DNA from: Streptomyces sp. DH37 | Lineage (GTDB): Bacteria > Actinomycetota > Actinomycetes > Streptomycetales > Streptomycetaceae | Assembly (NCBI RefSeq): GCF_029813835.1 | Contig: NZ_JARVKV010000019.1 | Coordinates: forward strand, 1 to 64,000 | DNA: 64,000 nt | Reading direction: 5' to 3' | Program-made: the position numbers and the translations under genes | Notes under the pieces: generated by a model | What the model was told of the DNA's origin: nothing | What the model saw: the letters and a program-made list of their open reading frames with translations, nothing else | Databases searched by the model: none | Shown here: positions 21,255 through 29,339 of the stretch, piece by piece | How positions within the stretch are numbered: position 1 is the first letter of the stretch | How the letters are laid out: every line of letters begins with the position of its first letter

Positions 21255-21351
21255 TCAGACAGAGCATCAGACAGGCGCCAGACAGGGCATCGGGCAGGGC
21301 GCCAGACAGAGCGGTCGGACAGGGCGTCGGGCGGGGCGTCGGGCGGGGCGT
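21255..21351. repeat. array of about eight 12-bp degenerate tandem repeats in the SARP promoter region
   Basis: Heptamers of the form TCRGRCA start at 21255, 21267, 21278, 21290, 21302, 21315, 21327 and 21339 (step 11-13, mostly 12). The last two units are identical 12-mers GGGCGTCGGGCG. The array starts 59 nt upstream of the SARP start codon and ends before the ychF stop. Confidence 0.7.
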
Positions 21352-21402
21352 CCCGGGGCGCCGCGTGCCGGCCGGATCGGCGAGCGGTGTCGCCCCGGCC
21401 GC

Positions 21403-22491
21403 TCAGACGTTGAAGCGGAACTCCACGACGTCGCCGTCGCGCATCACGTAGTCCTTGCCCTCCATCCGGGCCTTGCCGCGGGCGCGGGCCTCGGCCACCG
21501 AGCCCGCCTCGACCAGGTCCTCGAAGGAGATGACCTCGGCCTTGATGAAGCCCTTCTGGAAGTCGGTGTGGATCACGCCGGCCGCCTCGGGGGCCGTGGC
21601 GCCCTTCCTGATCGTCCAGGCGCGGGCCTCCTTCGGGCCCGCCGTCAGGTACGTCTGGAGGCCCAGGGTGTCGAAGCCGACGCGGGCGAGGGTGGCCAGG
21701 CCCGGCTCGTCCTGGCCGACCGACTGGAGGAGCTCCAGGGCGTCGGCCTCGTCCAGCTCGGCGAGGTCGGACTCCAGCTTGGCGTTGAGGAAGATCGCCT
21801 CGGCCGGGGCGACCAGCTTGCGCTGCTCGTCCTTGAAGGACTCGTCGGCCAGCTCCTCCTCGTCCACGTTGAAGACGTAGAGGAAGGGCTTGGTGGTGAG
21901 CAGGTGCAGGTCGTGCAGGAGCTCGGCCCGCTCGGAGCCCTGGACGATGCCCGCCGAGAACAGGGTGCGGCCCTCCTCCAGGACGGCCTGGGCCTCCTCG
22001 ACGGCCTTGACCTTGGGCTGGACGTCCTTCTTGATCCGGGACTCCTTCTGGAGCCGGGGCAGGACCTTCTCGATGGTCTGGAGGTCCGCGAGGATCAGCT
22101 CGGTGTCGATCGTCTCGATGTCGTCCTTCGGCGAGACCCTGCCGTCGACGTGGACGACGTTCTCGTCGTCGAAGGCGCGGATGACCTGGCAGATCGCGTC
22201 CGACTCGCGGATGTTCGCCAGGAACTTGTTGCCCAGCCCCTCGCCCTCGCTCGCGCCGCGCACGATGCCCGCGATGTCGACGAAGTCGACGGTCGCCGGG
22301 AGGACGCGCTGGGAGCCGAAGATCTCCGCGAGCCGGGCGAGCCGGGCGTCGGGGACGCCGACGACGCCGACGTTCGGCTCGATGGTGGCGAACGGGTAGT
22401 TGGCCGCCAGGACGTCGTTCTTGGTCAGGGCGTTGAACAGGGTCGACTTGCCGACATTGGGCAGGCCGACGATTCCGATCGTGAGCGACAC
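21403..22491 (-). CDS. ychF: redox-regulated ATPase YchF (Obg-family)
   Basis: Obg-like P-loop NTPase with preference for ATP, ribosome-associated, 362 aa, the canonical length. G1 GLPNVGKST near the N-terminus, G3 DIAGIVRGASEGEGLGNKFL, the altered G4 region FNVDEEEL, a coiled-coil insertion and the C-terminal TGS domain ending GDVVEFRFNV, which is the family signature terminus. GTG at 22491 gives MSLTIGIVGLPNVGKST, the classical N-terminus, with GGGAAG upstream; 19 residues of upstream open frame are excluded. YchF proteins act in translation and oxidative-stress tolerance. Transcribed towards the SARP gene. Confidence 0.96.
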   Translation of the reverse strand: MSLTIGIVGLPNVGKSTLFNALTKNDVLAANYPFATIEPNVGVVGVPDARLARLAEIFGSQRVLPATVDFVDIAGIVRGASEGEGLGNKFLANIRESDAICQVIRAFDDENVVHVDGRVSPKDDIETIDTELILADLQTIEKVLPRLQKESRIKKDVQPKVKAVEEAQAVLEEGRTLFSAGIVQGSERAELLHDLHLLTTKPFLYVFNVDEEELADESFKDEQRKLVAPAEAIFLNAKLESDLAELDEADALELLQSVGQDEPGLATLARVGFDTLGLQTYLTAGPKEARAWTIRKGATAPEAAGVIHTDFQKGFIKAEVISFEDLVEAGSVAEARARGKARMEGKDYVMRDGDVVEFRFNV

Positions 22492-22615
22492 GTGGCGACT
22501 TCCCGTAACGAGGATCTTGGTGGATCGGCCCGGGTGGGGCCGATCCACCAGTCTACGGGCACTCCAAAGGGCGGCCCTGGCGTGTCCGTCCCGGGCTCCG
22601 GGCCGGTGCCGGGCC

Positions 22616-22621
22616 TACGTT
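22616..22621 (+). promoter_or_regulatory. -10 box TACGTT of a probable leaderless start
   Basis: TACGTT ends 6 nt before the GTG at 22628, the spacing expected if transcription begins at the start codon. No convincing Shine-Dalgarno. Confidence 0.45.
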
Positions 22622-22627
22622 GGTGCG

Positions 22628-23350
22628 GTGGAGCAACACAGTGCGCGCATCCCCCGTCTCCGTCCGCGTCGCCGGACGGCGCAGTCCGCGTCCCCCCAAG
22701 CCGAGGAAGGCGCGCGGCGGCGCGAGCCGGAGCGCCCCGCGGCGGGCCGCCCGCCGCGCGCGGGCGGCCCGGGTGGCCCGGGCGGCGGGGCCCTGCGGCG
22801 CGAGTGGCCGCCCGGCGCACGGCTCACCGGACTCGGCTGCGGCCTGCTGGCCACGGGCGCGATGACGCTCGCCGGCGGGCTGGACGCGCTGCTGCTGGAC
22901 GGCCGCCCGGCCGTCTACGGGGTCTGCTTCCTGCTGGTCAGCGCCGTGTGCGCGCTGTGGGTGCGGCCGGCCGACCTGGCCGCCGCGCCGATCGTGGCGC
23001 CGATCGCGTTCACCGCCGGACTGCTGTTCATCAGCGGCGGCTCGGGCGGGCCGGGCGACCGGCTGGTGGAGCTGGTGACCGCGCTGGCCGTGCACGCCGG
23101 ATGGGTGTACGGCGGCACGCTGACCGCCGTGGCCGTCATCCTCGCCCGCGGGCGGATCGGCCGCAGGCCCGGCGCCAGGCGCGCCGGGCCCCGCCGGACG
23201 GGGAGGGCCGGGCGGAGGGCGGAACGGAGAGCCGGACGGGGAGCCGAGCGGACGGCCGGGGAACCGAGGACGGCCGGGGAGCCGAAGCCGCCCTCCGCGC
23301 CCGCGGGGGCGGAGGGCGGCGACCGTCCCGCGGAGCAGCCCGCGGGCTAG
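22628..23350 (+). CDS. DUF6542-type membrane protein
   Basis: A 240-aa protein: a basic, Pro/Arg-rich cytoplasmic N-terminus (about 1-60), then a hydrophobic core with about four transmembrane helices ([67 protein letters not shown]), then a basic, low-complexity C-terminal tail rich in Arg, Glu, Pro and Ala. This pattern is typical of an uncharacterised actinobacterial family found beside ychF/ispH. The GTG at 22628 is the best start; earlier frame is out of register with the basic region. Its stop overlaps the ispH stop, tail to tail, sharing CTAG. No function can be assigned. Confidence 0.72.
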   Translation: MEQHSARIPRLRPRRRTAQSASPQAEEGARRREPERPAAGRPPRAGGPGGPGGGALRREWPPGARLTGLGCGLLATGAMTLAGGLDALLLDGRPAVYGVCFLLVSAVCALWVRPADLAAAPIVAPIAFTAGLLFISGGSGGPGDRLVELVTALAVHAGWVYGGTLTAVAVILARGRIGRRPGARRAGPRRTGRAGRRAERRAGRGAERTAGEPRTAGEPKPPSAPAGAEGGDRPAEQPAG

Positions 23351-24327
23351 CCGGCGGCCTTGCGCTCCGCCTCGGCGCGCAGGTCCCGGCGCAGTTCCTT
23401 GGGGAGGGAGAAGGTCAGCTTCTCCTCCATCGGCTGGACGACCTCCACATCGCCGTAGCCGCGCTCGGCCAGCCACTCCAGCACGCCCTCGACCAGCACG
23501 TCCGGCACCGAGGCGCCCGAGGTGACGCCGACGGTGGCCACGCCCTCCAGCCACGCCTCGTCGATCTCGGAGGCGTTGTCGACCAGGTGGCCGGCGCCCG
23601 CGCCCGCGCCGAGGGCGACCTCGACCAGGCGGACGGAGTTGGAGGAGTTCCTCGATCCGACGACGATGACGAGGTCGGAGTCGGCGGCGATCTGCTTGAC
23701 CGCGGTCTGCCGGTTCTGGGTGGCGTAGCAGATGTCGTCGCTGGGCGGGCTGACCAGCTGGGGGAAGCGCTCCTTGAGCGCGTCGACCGTCTCCATCGTC
23801 TCGTCGACCGAGAGGGTGGTCTGGGAGAGCCAGACGACCTTCGAGGGGTCGCGCACCTCGACGTTCCCCACGTCGCCGGGGCCGTCGACCAGTGTGATGT
23901 GGTCGGGCGCCTCGCCGCTGGTGCCGATGACCTCCTCGTGGCCCTCGTGGCCGATCAGGAGGATGTCGTAATCCTCCTTCGCGAAGCGGACGGCCTCCTT
24001 GTGGACCTTGGTCACCAGCGGGCAGGTCGCGTCGATGGTCGCCAGCTTCCGCCGCTCGGCCTCCTCGTGGACGACCGGGGCCACGCCGTGGGCGGAGAAG
24101 ATCACGATGGAGCCCTCGGGCACCTCCTCCGTCTCGTCGACGAAGATCGCGCCCTTCTTGCGCAGGGTCTCCACGACGTACTTGTTGTGGACGATCTCCT
24201 TGCGCACGTAGATCGGCGCGCCGTACTGCTCCAGGGCCTTCTCGACGGCGATCACGGCGCGGTCGACGCCCGCGCAGTAGCCGCGGGGCGCGGCGAGGAG
24301 GACCCGGCGTGCGGTCGTTGCAGTCAT
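23347..24327 (-). CDS. ispH: 4-hydroxy-3-methylbut-2-enyl diphosphate reductase
   Basis: Terminal enzyme of the MEP isoprenoid pathway, reducing HMBPP to IPP and DMAPP with a [4Fe-4S] cluster. 326 aa. Conserved cysteines appear in APRGYCAGV (first cluster Cys), [11 protein letters not shown] and [11 protein letters not shown]; further signatures are [21 protein letters not shown] and VGSRNSSNS plus TSGASVPD near the C-terminus. Start ATG at 24327 ([18 protein letters not shown]). Divergent from xseA, with 114 bp between the two starts; a TACGAT box 6 nt before the ATG suggests a leaderless transcript. Confidence 0.96.
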   Translation of the reverse strand: MTATTARRVLLAAPRGYCAGVDRAVIAVEKALEQYGAPIYVRKEIVHNKYVVETLRKKGAIFVDETEEVPEGSIVIFSAHGVAPVVHEEAERRKLATIDATCPLVTKVHKEAVRFAKEDYDILLIGHEGHEEVIGTSGEAPDHITLVDGPGDVGNVEVRDPSKVVWLSQTTLSVDETMETVDALKERFPQLVSPPSDDICYATQNRQTAVKQIAADSDLVIVVGSRNSSNSVRLVEVALGAGAGAGHLVDNASEIDEAWLEGVATVGVTSGASVPDVLVEGVLEWLAERGYGDVEVVQPMEEKLTFSLPKELRRDLRAEAERKAAG

Positions 24328-24333
24328 GGGGCC

Positions 24334-24339
24334 ATCGTA
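24334..24339 (-). promoter_or_regulatory. -10 box TACGAT of ispH, probable leaderless start
   Basis: Reads TACGAT on the minus strand, 6 nt before the ispH ATG. There is no purine-rich ribosome-binding site in the gap. Confidence 0.5.
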
Positions 24340-24429
24340 CGGGCCCGGGCCGCGGGCCCCGGGCGGGCGGTGCCCGGGAGCGGCGGCGGCCGGGAGCGGC
24401 GGCGGCCCCCGGTTGTCGGCGGGGGCGGC

Positions 24430-24435
24430 TAGCCT
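24430..24435 (+). promoter_or_regulatory. -10 box TAGCCT of xseA, probable leaderless start
   Basis: TAGCCT lies 6 nt before the xseA ATG and the intervening bases are pyrimidines, so no Shine-Dalgarno is possible there. A -35 is not evident. Confidence 0.5.
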
Positions 24436-24441
24436 CCTTCC

Positions 24442-25662
24442 ATGGCTCTCAACACGTCGCCCGAGGCGCCGGTCCCCGTCGGCGAGGTGTCGCGGCTGAT
24501 CGGCGGATGGATCGACCGGCTCGGCGCCGTCTGGGTCGAGGGGCAGATCACCCAGCTCTCCCGGCGCCCCGGCGCGGGGGTGGTGTTCCTGACCCTGCGC
24601 GACCCCTCGTACGACGTCTCCCTGACCGTGACCTGCTACCGCGCGGTCTTCGACAAGGTGGCGGACGTGGTGGGCGAGGGCGCCCGGATCGTGGCGTACG
24701 GCAAACCGGAGTGGTACGCGCCGCGCGGCCAGCTCTCCCTGCGGGTGAGCGAGATCCGGCCGGTGGGGATGGGCGAACTGCTCGCGCGCCTGGAGCTGCT
24801 GAAGAAGGCGCTGGCGGCCGAGGGCCTGTTCGCGGCCGAGCGGAAGAAGCCGCTGCCGTTCCTGCCCCGGCTGGTCGGCCTGGTCACCGGGCGCGCCTCG
24901 GCGGCCGAGCGGGACGTGCTGGAGACGGCGCGGCAGCGCTGGCCCGCCGTCCGCTTCGCCGTGCGCAACGTGGCCGTGCAGGGCGTGCACGCGGTGCCGC
25001 AGGTGATCGCCGCGGTCAGGGAGCTGGACGCCGATCCGGCCGTGGACGTGATCATCGTGGCTCGGGGCGGCGGCAGTGTGGAGGACCTGCTGCCCTTCTC
25101 CGACGAGCAGCTGGTGCGGGCGGTGGCCGACTGCGTCACCCCGGTCGTCTCGGCCATCGGGCACGAGCCGGACACCCCCCTGCTGGACCTGGTCGCCGAC
25201 CTGCGCTCCCGTACGCCCACCCACGCGGCCAAGGACGTCGTGCCGGACGTGCGCGAGGAGCTGGAGCGGGTGCGGCAGCTGCGCGAGCGGGCGCTGCGGG
25301 CGGTCGAGGTGACGCTGGAGCGGCAGGAGCGAGGTCTGGCGGACACCATGAGCCGTCCGGTGATGGCCCGGCCGTACACGATGGTGGAGGAGCGCGAGGA
25401 GCAGGTCGCGGCGGCGCTCGACCGCGGCCGGCGGACGTTCGGCCACCTGCTGGCGCGGGCCGAGGCGGAGCTGGAGCACACCGCCGCCCGGGTCGTCGCG
25501 CTCTCCCCCGCCGCGACGCTCGGACGCGGCTACGCGGTGCTCCAGCGCGCCGACGGGAGCGCGGTGCGGGTGGCGGACGAGGTGGCCGACGGCGAGCGGC
25601 TGCGCGCCCGGGTGGCCCGGGGCGAGCTGACGGTGGTCGCGCGGCGCGGCGAGGACGGGTGA
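24442..25662 (+). CDS. xseA: exodeoxyribonuclease VII large subunit
   Basis: Catalytic subunit of the single-strand DNA exonuclease VII, 406 aa. N-terminal OB-fold (about 12-110: [29 protein letters not shown]), catalytic core with [15 protein letters not shown] and [19 protein letters not shown], a coiled-coil region (about 265-350, Glu/Arg-rich) and the C-terminal [15 protein letters not shown] segment. All are hallmark family motifs. It is followed by xseB, 40 nt away, so the two subunits are co-encoded in stoichiometric context. The start ATG at 24442 fits a leaderless transcript. Acts in mismatch and recombination repair. Confidence 0.96.
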   Translation: MALNTSPEAPVPVGEVSRLIGGWIDRLGAVWVEGQITQLSRRPGAGVVFLTLRDPSYDVSLTVTCYRAVFDKVADVVGEGARIVAYGKPEWYAPRGQLSLRVSEIRPVGMGELLARLELLKKALAAEGLFAAERKKPLPFLPRLVGLVTGRASAAERDVLETARQRWPAVRFAVRNVAVQGVHAVPQVIAAVRELDADPAVDVIIVARGGGSVEDLLPFSDEQLVRAVADCVTPVVSAIGHEPDTPLLDLVADLRSRTPTHAAKDVVPDVREELERVRQLRERALRAVEVTLERQERGLADTMSRPVMARPYTMVEEREEQVAAALDRGRRTFGHLLARAEAELEHTAARVVALSPAATLGRGYAVLQRADGSAVRVADEVADGERLRARVARGELTVVARRGEDG

Positions 25663-25689
25663 CGGCGGCCCCGTGTCGGACCCCGGGCC

Positions 25690-25695
25690 TAGGCT
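25690..25695 (+). promoter_or_regulatory. -10-like TAGGCT before xseB
   Basis: TAGGCT ends 7 nt before the xseB ATG. A GAGGTG also lies in the gap, so either internal leaderless transcription or normal initiation is possible. Confidence 0.35.
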
Positions 25696-25702
25696 GAGGT
25701 GC

Positions 25703-25999
25703 ATGACAGACACGAGCACGGGCACCCCGCCGGCCGGCGAGATGGGCTACGAGCAGGCGCGCGACGAGCTGATCACCGTGGTCCGCCGTCTGGAGGCGGG
25801 CGGCTCCACGCTGGAGGAGTCGCTGGCGCTGTGGGAGCGCGGCGAGGAGCTGGCCGCGGTCTGCCGCCGCTGGCTGGAGGGCGCCCGGGCGCGGCTGGAC
25901 GCGGTGCTGGCGGAGGACGGTGACGGCGGGGACGACGAGGGGGAGGACGACGGGGAGGACGGGGACGACGGCGAGGACGAGGACGACGCGGAGGGGTGA
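25703..25999 (+). CDS. xseB: exodeoxyribonuclease VII small subunit
   Basis: Small subunit of exonuclease VII. The family domain covers about residues 12-72: [40 protein letters not shown]. At 98 aa it is longer than the usual 70-80 because of a C-terminal tail of about 27 residues that is almost only Asp, Glu and Gly, encoded by short GAC/GAG/GGG repeats. ATG at 25703 gives [10 protein letters not shown]; an in-frame ATG at 25673 lies further upstream. It is downstream of xseA on the same strand. The acidic tail is likely disordered and may vary in length between strains. Confidence 0.93.
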   Translation: MTDTSTGTPPAGEMGYEQARDELITVVRRLEAGGSTLEESLALWERGEELAAVCRRWLEGARARLDAVLAEDGDGGDDEGEDDGEDGDDGEDEDDAEG

Positions 26000-26057
26000 C
26001 GGCCCGGGCGCGGCGGGGTTCTGCTTGAGCGTTTGACTTTCCGCCGCCTAAGGTGAG

Positions 26058-26075
26058 TAGTGCAATTTTGAACTA
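26058..26075. promoter_or_regulatory. operator-like 18-bp palindrome before the nitroreductase gene
   Basis: TAGTGCAA/TTTGAACTA: half-sites TAGTnCAA and TTGnACTA pair at seven of nine positions. It lies 18 nt upstream of the start codon in an otherwise GC-rich area, close to the TAAGGT box at 26049-26054. A TTGACT is at 26033-26038. The regulator is not encoded nearby. Confidence 0.5.
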
Positions 26076-26093
26076 CCTACCGGGAGGCATCCC

Positions 26094-26687
26094 ATGACCC
26101 TGGCCCTCGACGGCGCCGCCCAGGACCTGCTCTTCCGCGAGGCGCACACCGCGCACTCCTTCACCGACGAGCCGGTGACCGACGAGCAGATCCGGGCGGT
26201 GTACGACCTGGTGAAGTACGCCCCGACCGCCTTCAACCAGTCGCCGCTGCGCATCACCCTCGTCCGCTCCCCCGAGGCCCGCGAGCGCCTGGTGCGGCAC
26301 CTGGCCGAGGGCAACCGGGCCAAGACCGCCGCCGCGCCGCTGACCGCGGTCCTCTCGGTGGACCTCCACTTCCACGAGCGGCTGCCGGAGCTGCTCCCGC
26401 ACGCCCCCACCCTCAAGGACGACGTCTTCGCCGAGCCCGCCGTCCGCGAGAAGCACGGCACGTTCAACGCCGCGCTCCAGGTCGGCTACTTCATCGTCGG
26501 CGTCCGCGCCGCCGGGCTGGCCGCCGGGCCGATGACCGGCTTCGACGCCGACGGCATCGACAAGGAGTTCTTCGGCGACGGCAGGCAGCGGGTACTGGCC
26601 GTGGTCAACATCGGCAGGCCCGGACCGGAGTCCTACCGCCCCCGGTCGCCGCGCCTGGCCTACGAGGACGCCGTCACCACCGTCTGA
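26094..26687 (+). CDS. nitroreductase family protein, RutE / malonic semialdehyde reductase type
   Basis: FMN-dependent oxidoreductase, 197 aa, close to E. coli RutE in layout (which reduces malonic semialdehyde to 3-hydroxypropionate). Conserved features are [14 protein letters not shown] at the N-terminus, [14 protein letters not shown], the core [21 protein letters not shown], the [15 protein letters not shown] region and the terminal [11 protein letters not shown]. Start ATG at 26094 has GGGAGG 7 nt upstream. Promoter region carries an AT-rich palindrome suggesting tight regulation by an unlinked repressor. No pyrimidine-degradation (rut) genes are near, so the physiological substrate is uncertain; a stress- or xenobiotic-related role is also possible. 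Confidence 0.85.
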   Translation: MTLALDGAAQDLLFREAHTAHSFTDEPVTDEQIRAVYDLVKYAPTAFNQSPLRITLVRSPEARERLVRHLAEGNRAKTAAAPLTAVLSVDLHFHERLPELLPHAPTLKDDVFAEPAVREKHGTFNAALQVGYFIVGVRAAGLAAGPMTGFDADGIDKEFFGDGRQRVLAVVNIGRPGPESYRPRSPRLAYEDAVTTV

Positions 26688-26708
26688 GCCGCACCGGACG
26701 GCACGGGC

Positions 26709-26748
26709 GGCACGGGCCGCCGGACGCGTCCACCCGGCGGCCCGTGCC
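26709..26748. terminator. bidirectional terminator between nitroreductase and DUF4245 genes
   Basis: Perfect 15-bp stem (26709-26723 with 26734-26748) and 10-nt loop. The two genes converge on it. Confidence 0.75.
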
Positions 26749-26766
26749 CGCACCGGCCGCCGGCGC

Positions 26767-27405
26767 TCAGCCCTTCCCGGCCTCCCCGGCCTGTTCGGCC
26801 TCCCCGGCCTGCTCTGCCTCTCCGGCCTCCCCGGCCTGTTCGGGTTCCCCGGCCTCTTCGGTCTCGAGCGCGGCGGCCAGCCGCGCGAGGCTGTCGAACG
26901 GCGCCGTGCCCGTCACCACCGTGGTCACCCCGGGCTCCTGCCGGACCAGCGCGTCGTACTTGGGCCCCTCGTAACGGACCCACTCCTCACCGTCGACCGT
27001 CTGGGTGCGGTCGGTCGGCTCGGCCCCGTGGGTCACCTTCTCGATGAACGTCACGGCCCGGCCGTCGCTCTGCTCGACGGCCGCGTACTCGTTCTCCGGA
27101 TCCATGAAGCCCAGGTGCCAGTGGGCCCCGTGGTCGCCGCGCCCGTCGTAGTCCACCGAGGTCGCGCGCCATGTCTCGGGCAGCCCCGTCGGCGCGGCCA
27201 CCGGGTACGGGGCCGCGCGCCGCGCCGTGACCACTTCCACGTCGTAGCTGATCGGACGCACCGGGTCCAGGGAGTCGTCGTGCGGGATGAACAGGTACAC
27301 GATGCCGGCGCCGAGAAGGACCACCAGCATCGACAGCACCATGTCCCGCGCTGTCTGCCTACCGCGCTTGCTTGCCGTGCTTGCCACGCCTCCATCGTCC
27401 CTCAT
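26767..27405 (-). CDS. DUF4245-like single-pass membrane protein with repetitive acidic tail
   Basis: A 212-aa protein. It has a short basic N-terminus, one transmembrane helix ([19 protein letters not shown], about 24-42) and an extracytoplasmic domain ([51 protein letters not shown]) that matches the actinobacterial DUF4245 pattern found beside glpX. The last about 35 residues are repeats of Glu, Ala, Gly and Gln encoded by near-identical codon strings, absent from the core family. I chose ATG at 27405; the frame remains open a little further. Divergent from glpX across 150 bp. No biochemical role known. Confidence 0.72.
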   Translation of the reverse strand: MRDDGGVASTASKRGRQTARDMVLSMLVVLLGAGIVYLFIPHDDSLDPVRPISYDVEVVTARRAAPYPVAAPTGLPETWRATSVDYDGRGDHGAHWHLGFMDPENEYAAVEQSDGRAVTFIEKVTHGAEPTDRTQTVDGEEWVRYEGPKYDALVRQEPGVTTVVTGTAPFDSLARLAAALETEEAGEPEQAGEAGEAEQAGEAEQAGEAGKG

Positions 27406-27481
27406 GCCCGTTTCCGGCCGGACAACCACCCCCTTCCCGCTCATCCGTGGGGGAGTCTGCTCACTCTGTCACTGCTCCGGA

Positions 27482-27487
27482 TAGGGT
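27482..27487 (+). promoter_or_regulatory. -10-like TAGGGT of glpX
   Basis: TAGGGT about 70 nt upstream of the glpX start, in the divergent 150-bp region. A weak -35 can be drawn 16-18 nt further upstream, so this is low-confidence. Confidence 0.3.
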
Positions 27488-27555
27488 CGAAGGACCCTCA
27501 ACACTTCGGCCGTCGCGTTCGGACGCCGTACAGACGTGCAGAAAGGTGCGTCACG

Positions 27556-28590
27556 ATGACCGATCACCACCACCTCCCCTCCCAGCTCGAGGTCAGTCCC
27601 GAGGCCCCCGACCGCAACCTCGCCCTCGAACTCGTCCGCGTGACCGAGGCGGGCGCCATGGCGTCGGGCCGCTGGGTCGGCCGCGGCGACAAGAACGGCG
27701 CGGACGGCGCCGCCGTCCGCGCGATGCGCACCCTGGTCTCCACCGTCTCGATGAACGGCGTCGTCGTCATCGGCGAGGGGGAGAAGGACGAGGCCCCGAT
27801 GCTCTACAACGGCGAGCGCGTGGGCGACGGGACCGGCCCGGAGTGCGACGTGGCCGTGGACCCGGTGGACGGCACCACGCTGACCGCCAAGGGCATGGGC
27901 AACGCGGTGTCGGTGCTGGCCGTGGCCGAGCGCGGCTCGATGTTCGACCCGTCGGCCGTGTTCTACATGGACAAGCTCGTCACCGGACCGGAGGCGGCCG
28001 AGTTCGTCGACATCACCGCCCCGCCCTCGGTCAACATCCGCCGGGTGGCCAAGGCCAAGGGCGGCGCGCCGGAGGACGTCACCGTCGTCATCCTCGACCG
28101 GCCCCGCCACGACGGCGTCGTCAAGGAGGTCCGGGAGTCCGGGGCCCGGATCAAGTTCATCTCCGACGGCGACGTCGCGGGCGCGATCATGGCGGCCCGC
28201 GAGGGCACGGGCGTCGACCTGCTGCTGGGGATCGGCGGCACGCCGGAGGGCATCATCGCCGCCTGCGCGATCAAGTGCCTGGGCGGTGTGATCCAGGGCC
28301 GGCTGTGGCCCAAGGACGACGAGGAGCGGCGCAAGGCGGTCGACGCGGGCCACGACCTGGACCGGGTCCTGACCACCGACGACCTGGTCAGCGGCGACAA
28401 CGTGTTCTTCGTCGCCACCGGCATCACGGACGGCGATCTGCTGCGCGGCGTGCGCTACCGCGCGGAGACCGCCACCACCCAGTCGCTGGTGATGCGCTCG
28501 AAGTCCGGCACGATCCGCCAGATCGACTCCACCCACAAGCTGTCGAAGCTCCGCGCCTACAGCGCCATCGACTTCGACCGGGCCCGCTGA
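27556..28590 (+). CDS. glpX: fructose-1,6-bisphosphatase class II
   Basis: Gluconeogenic phosphatase converting fructose-1,6-bisphosphate to fructose-6-phosphate, 344 aa. Metal and substrate motifs: [29 protein letters not shown], the diagnostic [24 protein letters not shown] and [11 protein letters not shown] at 27556 is preceded by GAAAGGTG. In actinobacteria GlpX is usually the only FBPase and is essential for growth on non-sugar carbon. Transcribed divergently from the DUF4245 gene and convergently with the WhiB-like gene, with a shared terminator. No anomalies in motifs or codon use. Confidence 0.96.
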   Translation: MTDHHHLPSQLEVSPEAPDRNLALELVRVTEAGAMASGRWVGRGDKNGADGAAVRAMRTLVSTVSMNGVVVIGEGEKDEAPMLYNGERVGDGTGPECDVAVDPVDGTTLTAKGMGNAVSVLAVAERGSMFDPSAVFYMDKLVTGPEAAEFVDITAPPSVNIRRVAKAKGGAPEDVTVVILDRPRHDGVVKEVRESGARIKFISDGDVAGAIMAAREGTGVDLLLGIGGTPEGIIAACAIKCLGGVIQGRLWPKDDEERRKAVDAGHDLDRVLTTDDLVSGDNVFFVATGITDGDLLRGVRYRAETATTQSLVMRSKSGTIRQIDSTHKLSKLRAYSAIDFDRAR

Positions 28591-28597
28591 CACCCGA

Positions 28598-28621
28598 GCG
28601 GCGGGCCCGGAGGCCCGCCGC
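28598..28621. terminator. terminator between glpX and the WhiB-like gene
   Basis: Perfect 10-bp stem (28598-28607 with 28612-28621) with a 4-nt loop, 7 nt after the glpX stop. The two genes converge on it. Confidence 0.65.
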
Positions 28622-28715
28622 CGCACGGGCGTACGGGGGTGTTGACCTGCGCTCCGGCCCCCGCCGGCGGGGCGGCGGGACCGAGGGGCGCGGCAAGGGA
28701 GCGACGGGAGGGCGG

Positions 28716-29075
28716 TCAGGCGATGCGGGGCACCTGGGCGGGCTGCCCCAGGTCGGCGTCGCGGCGACGGCGGCGGGCGAGCATCACTCTGCGCTCGGCC
28801 GCGGTCAGCCCGCCCCACACGCCGTACGGCTCGGGCTGGAGCAGCGCGTGCTCGCGGCACTCGATGAGCACCGGGCAGCGCGCGCAGACCCGCTTGGCCG
28901 CCTGCTCGCGCGAGAGACGGGCCGCGGTGGGCTCCTTCGAGGGCGCGAAGAACAACCCGGCCTCGTCCCTCCGGCAGACCGCCTCGGAGTGCCACGGTCC
29001 GGCTTGCTCACGCGACGATGTGCGCTGGACAGGGACGACGGCGGCCTGCGGAGACTGATGCGGCGTTGGCAGCAC
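28716..29075 (-). CDS. wblI: WhiB-family iron-sulfur transcription factor
   Basis: A 119-aa Wbl protein. The four cluster-binding cysteines are C34 (EAVCRRDEAGLFF), C64, C67 (VCARCPV) and C73 (IECREHAL); the sigma-interaction turn is GVWGG (85-89), followed by a basic tail RRRRR(D) that binds DNA. GTG at 29075 has AGGAG 6 nt upstream. Wbl proteins bind a [4Fe-4S] cluster sensitive to oxygen and NO and act with the principal sigma factor. The name wblI is suggested by position beside glpX, as I recall for S. coelicolor, and should be confirmed by phylogeny. It lies between glpX and oxyR, thus near other redox functions. Confidence 0.85.
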   Translation of the reverse strand: MLPTPHQSPQAAVVPVQRTSSREQAGPWHSEAVCRRDEAGLFFAPSKEPTAARLSREQAAKRVCARCPVLIECREHALLQPEPYGVWGGLTAAERRVMLARRRRRDADLGQPAQVPRIA

Positions 29076-29249
29076 GGTCTACTCCTGACGACGGCTACGG
29101 CTGTTCGATCTTTCGATTGAGTCACCTTGACCCGCCTTGCTGCGCACGGCAGTTCGCGCTGCGGCCGTACGAGAGACGATGCATCGGCTCTACCCACTGT
29201 GCGCACGCTTATGCATACGGTGGCGTACCGCCGGACGCCCGGCGCGCGC

Positions 29250-29290
29250 CCCCGCGGCGGTGCGCCGCGGGGCACACGGCGGCCGTGTGC
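29250..29290 (-). terminator. tandem hairpins downstream of oxyR
   Basis: Two adjacent hairpins: a 9-bp stem (29250-29258 with 29264-29272) and an 8-bp stem (29272-29279 with 29283-29290, 3-nt loop). They lie 50-90 nt beyond the oxyR stop and could end its transcript. Confidence 0.45.
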
Positions 29291-29339
29291 GCAGCGTGAC
29301 GTGCGGTGCGCCGGGCCGCCGTCCGCGCCTCACGCTCCG

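Noticed and set aside
21255..21351. Repeat array as CRISPR
   Set aside because: Units are 12 bp without spacers and no cas genes are present.
18245..21451. Plus-strand open frame of about 1070 codons antisense to the SARP gene
   Set aside because: Arg/Gln/Pro-rich shadow; its 3' end merely translates the 12-bp repeat array.
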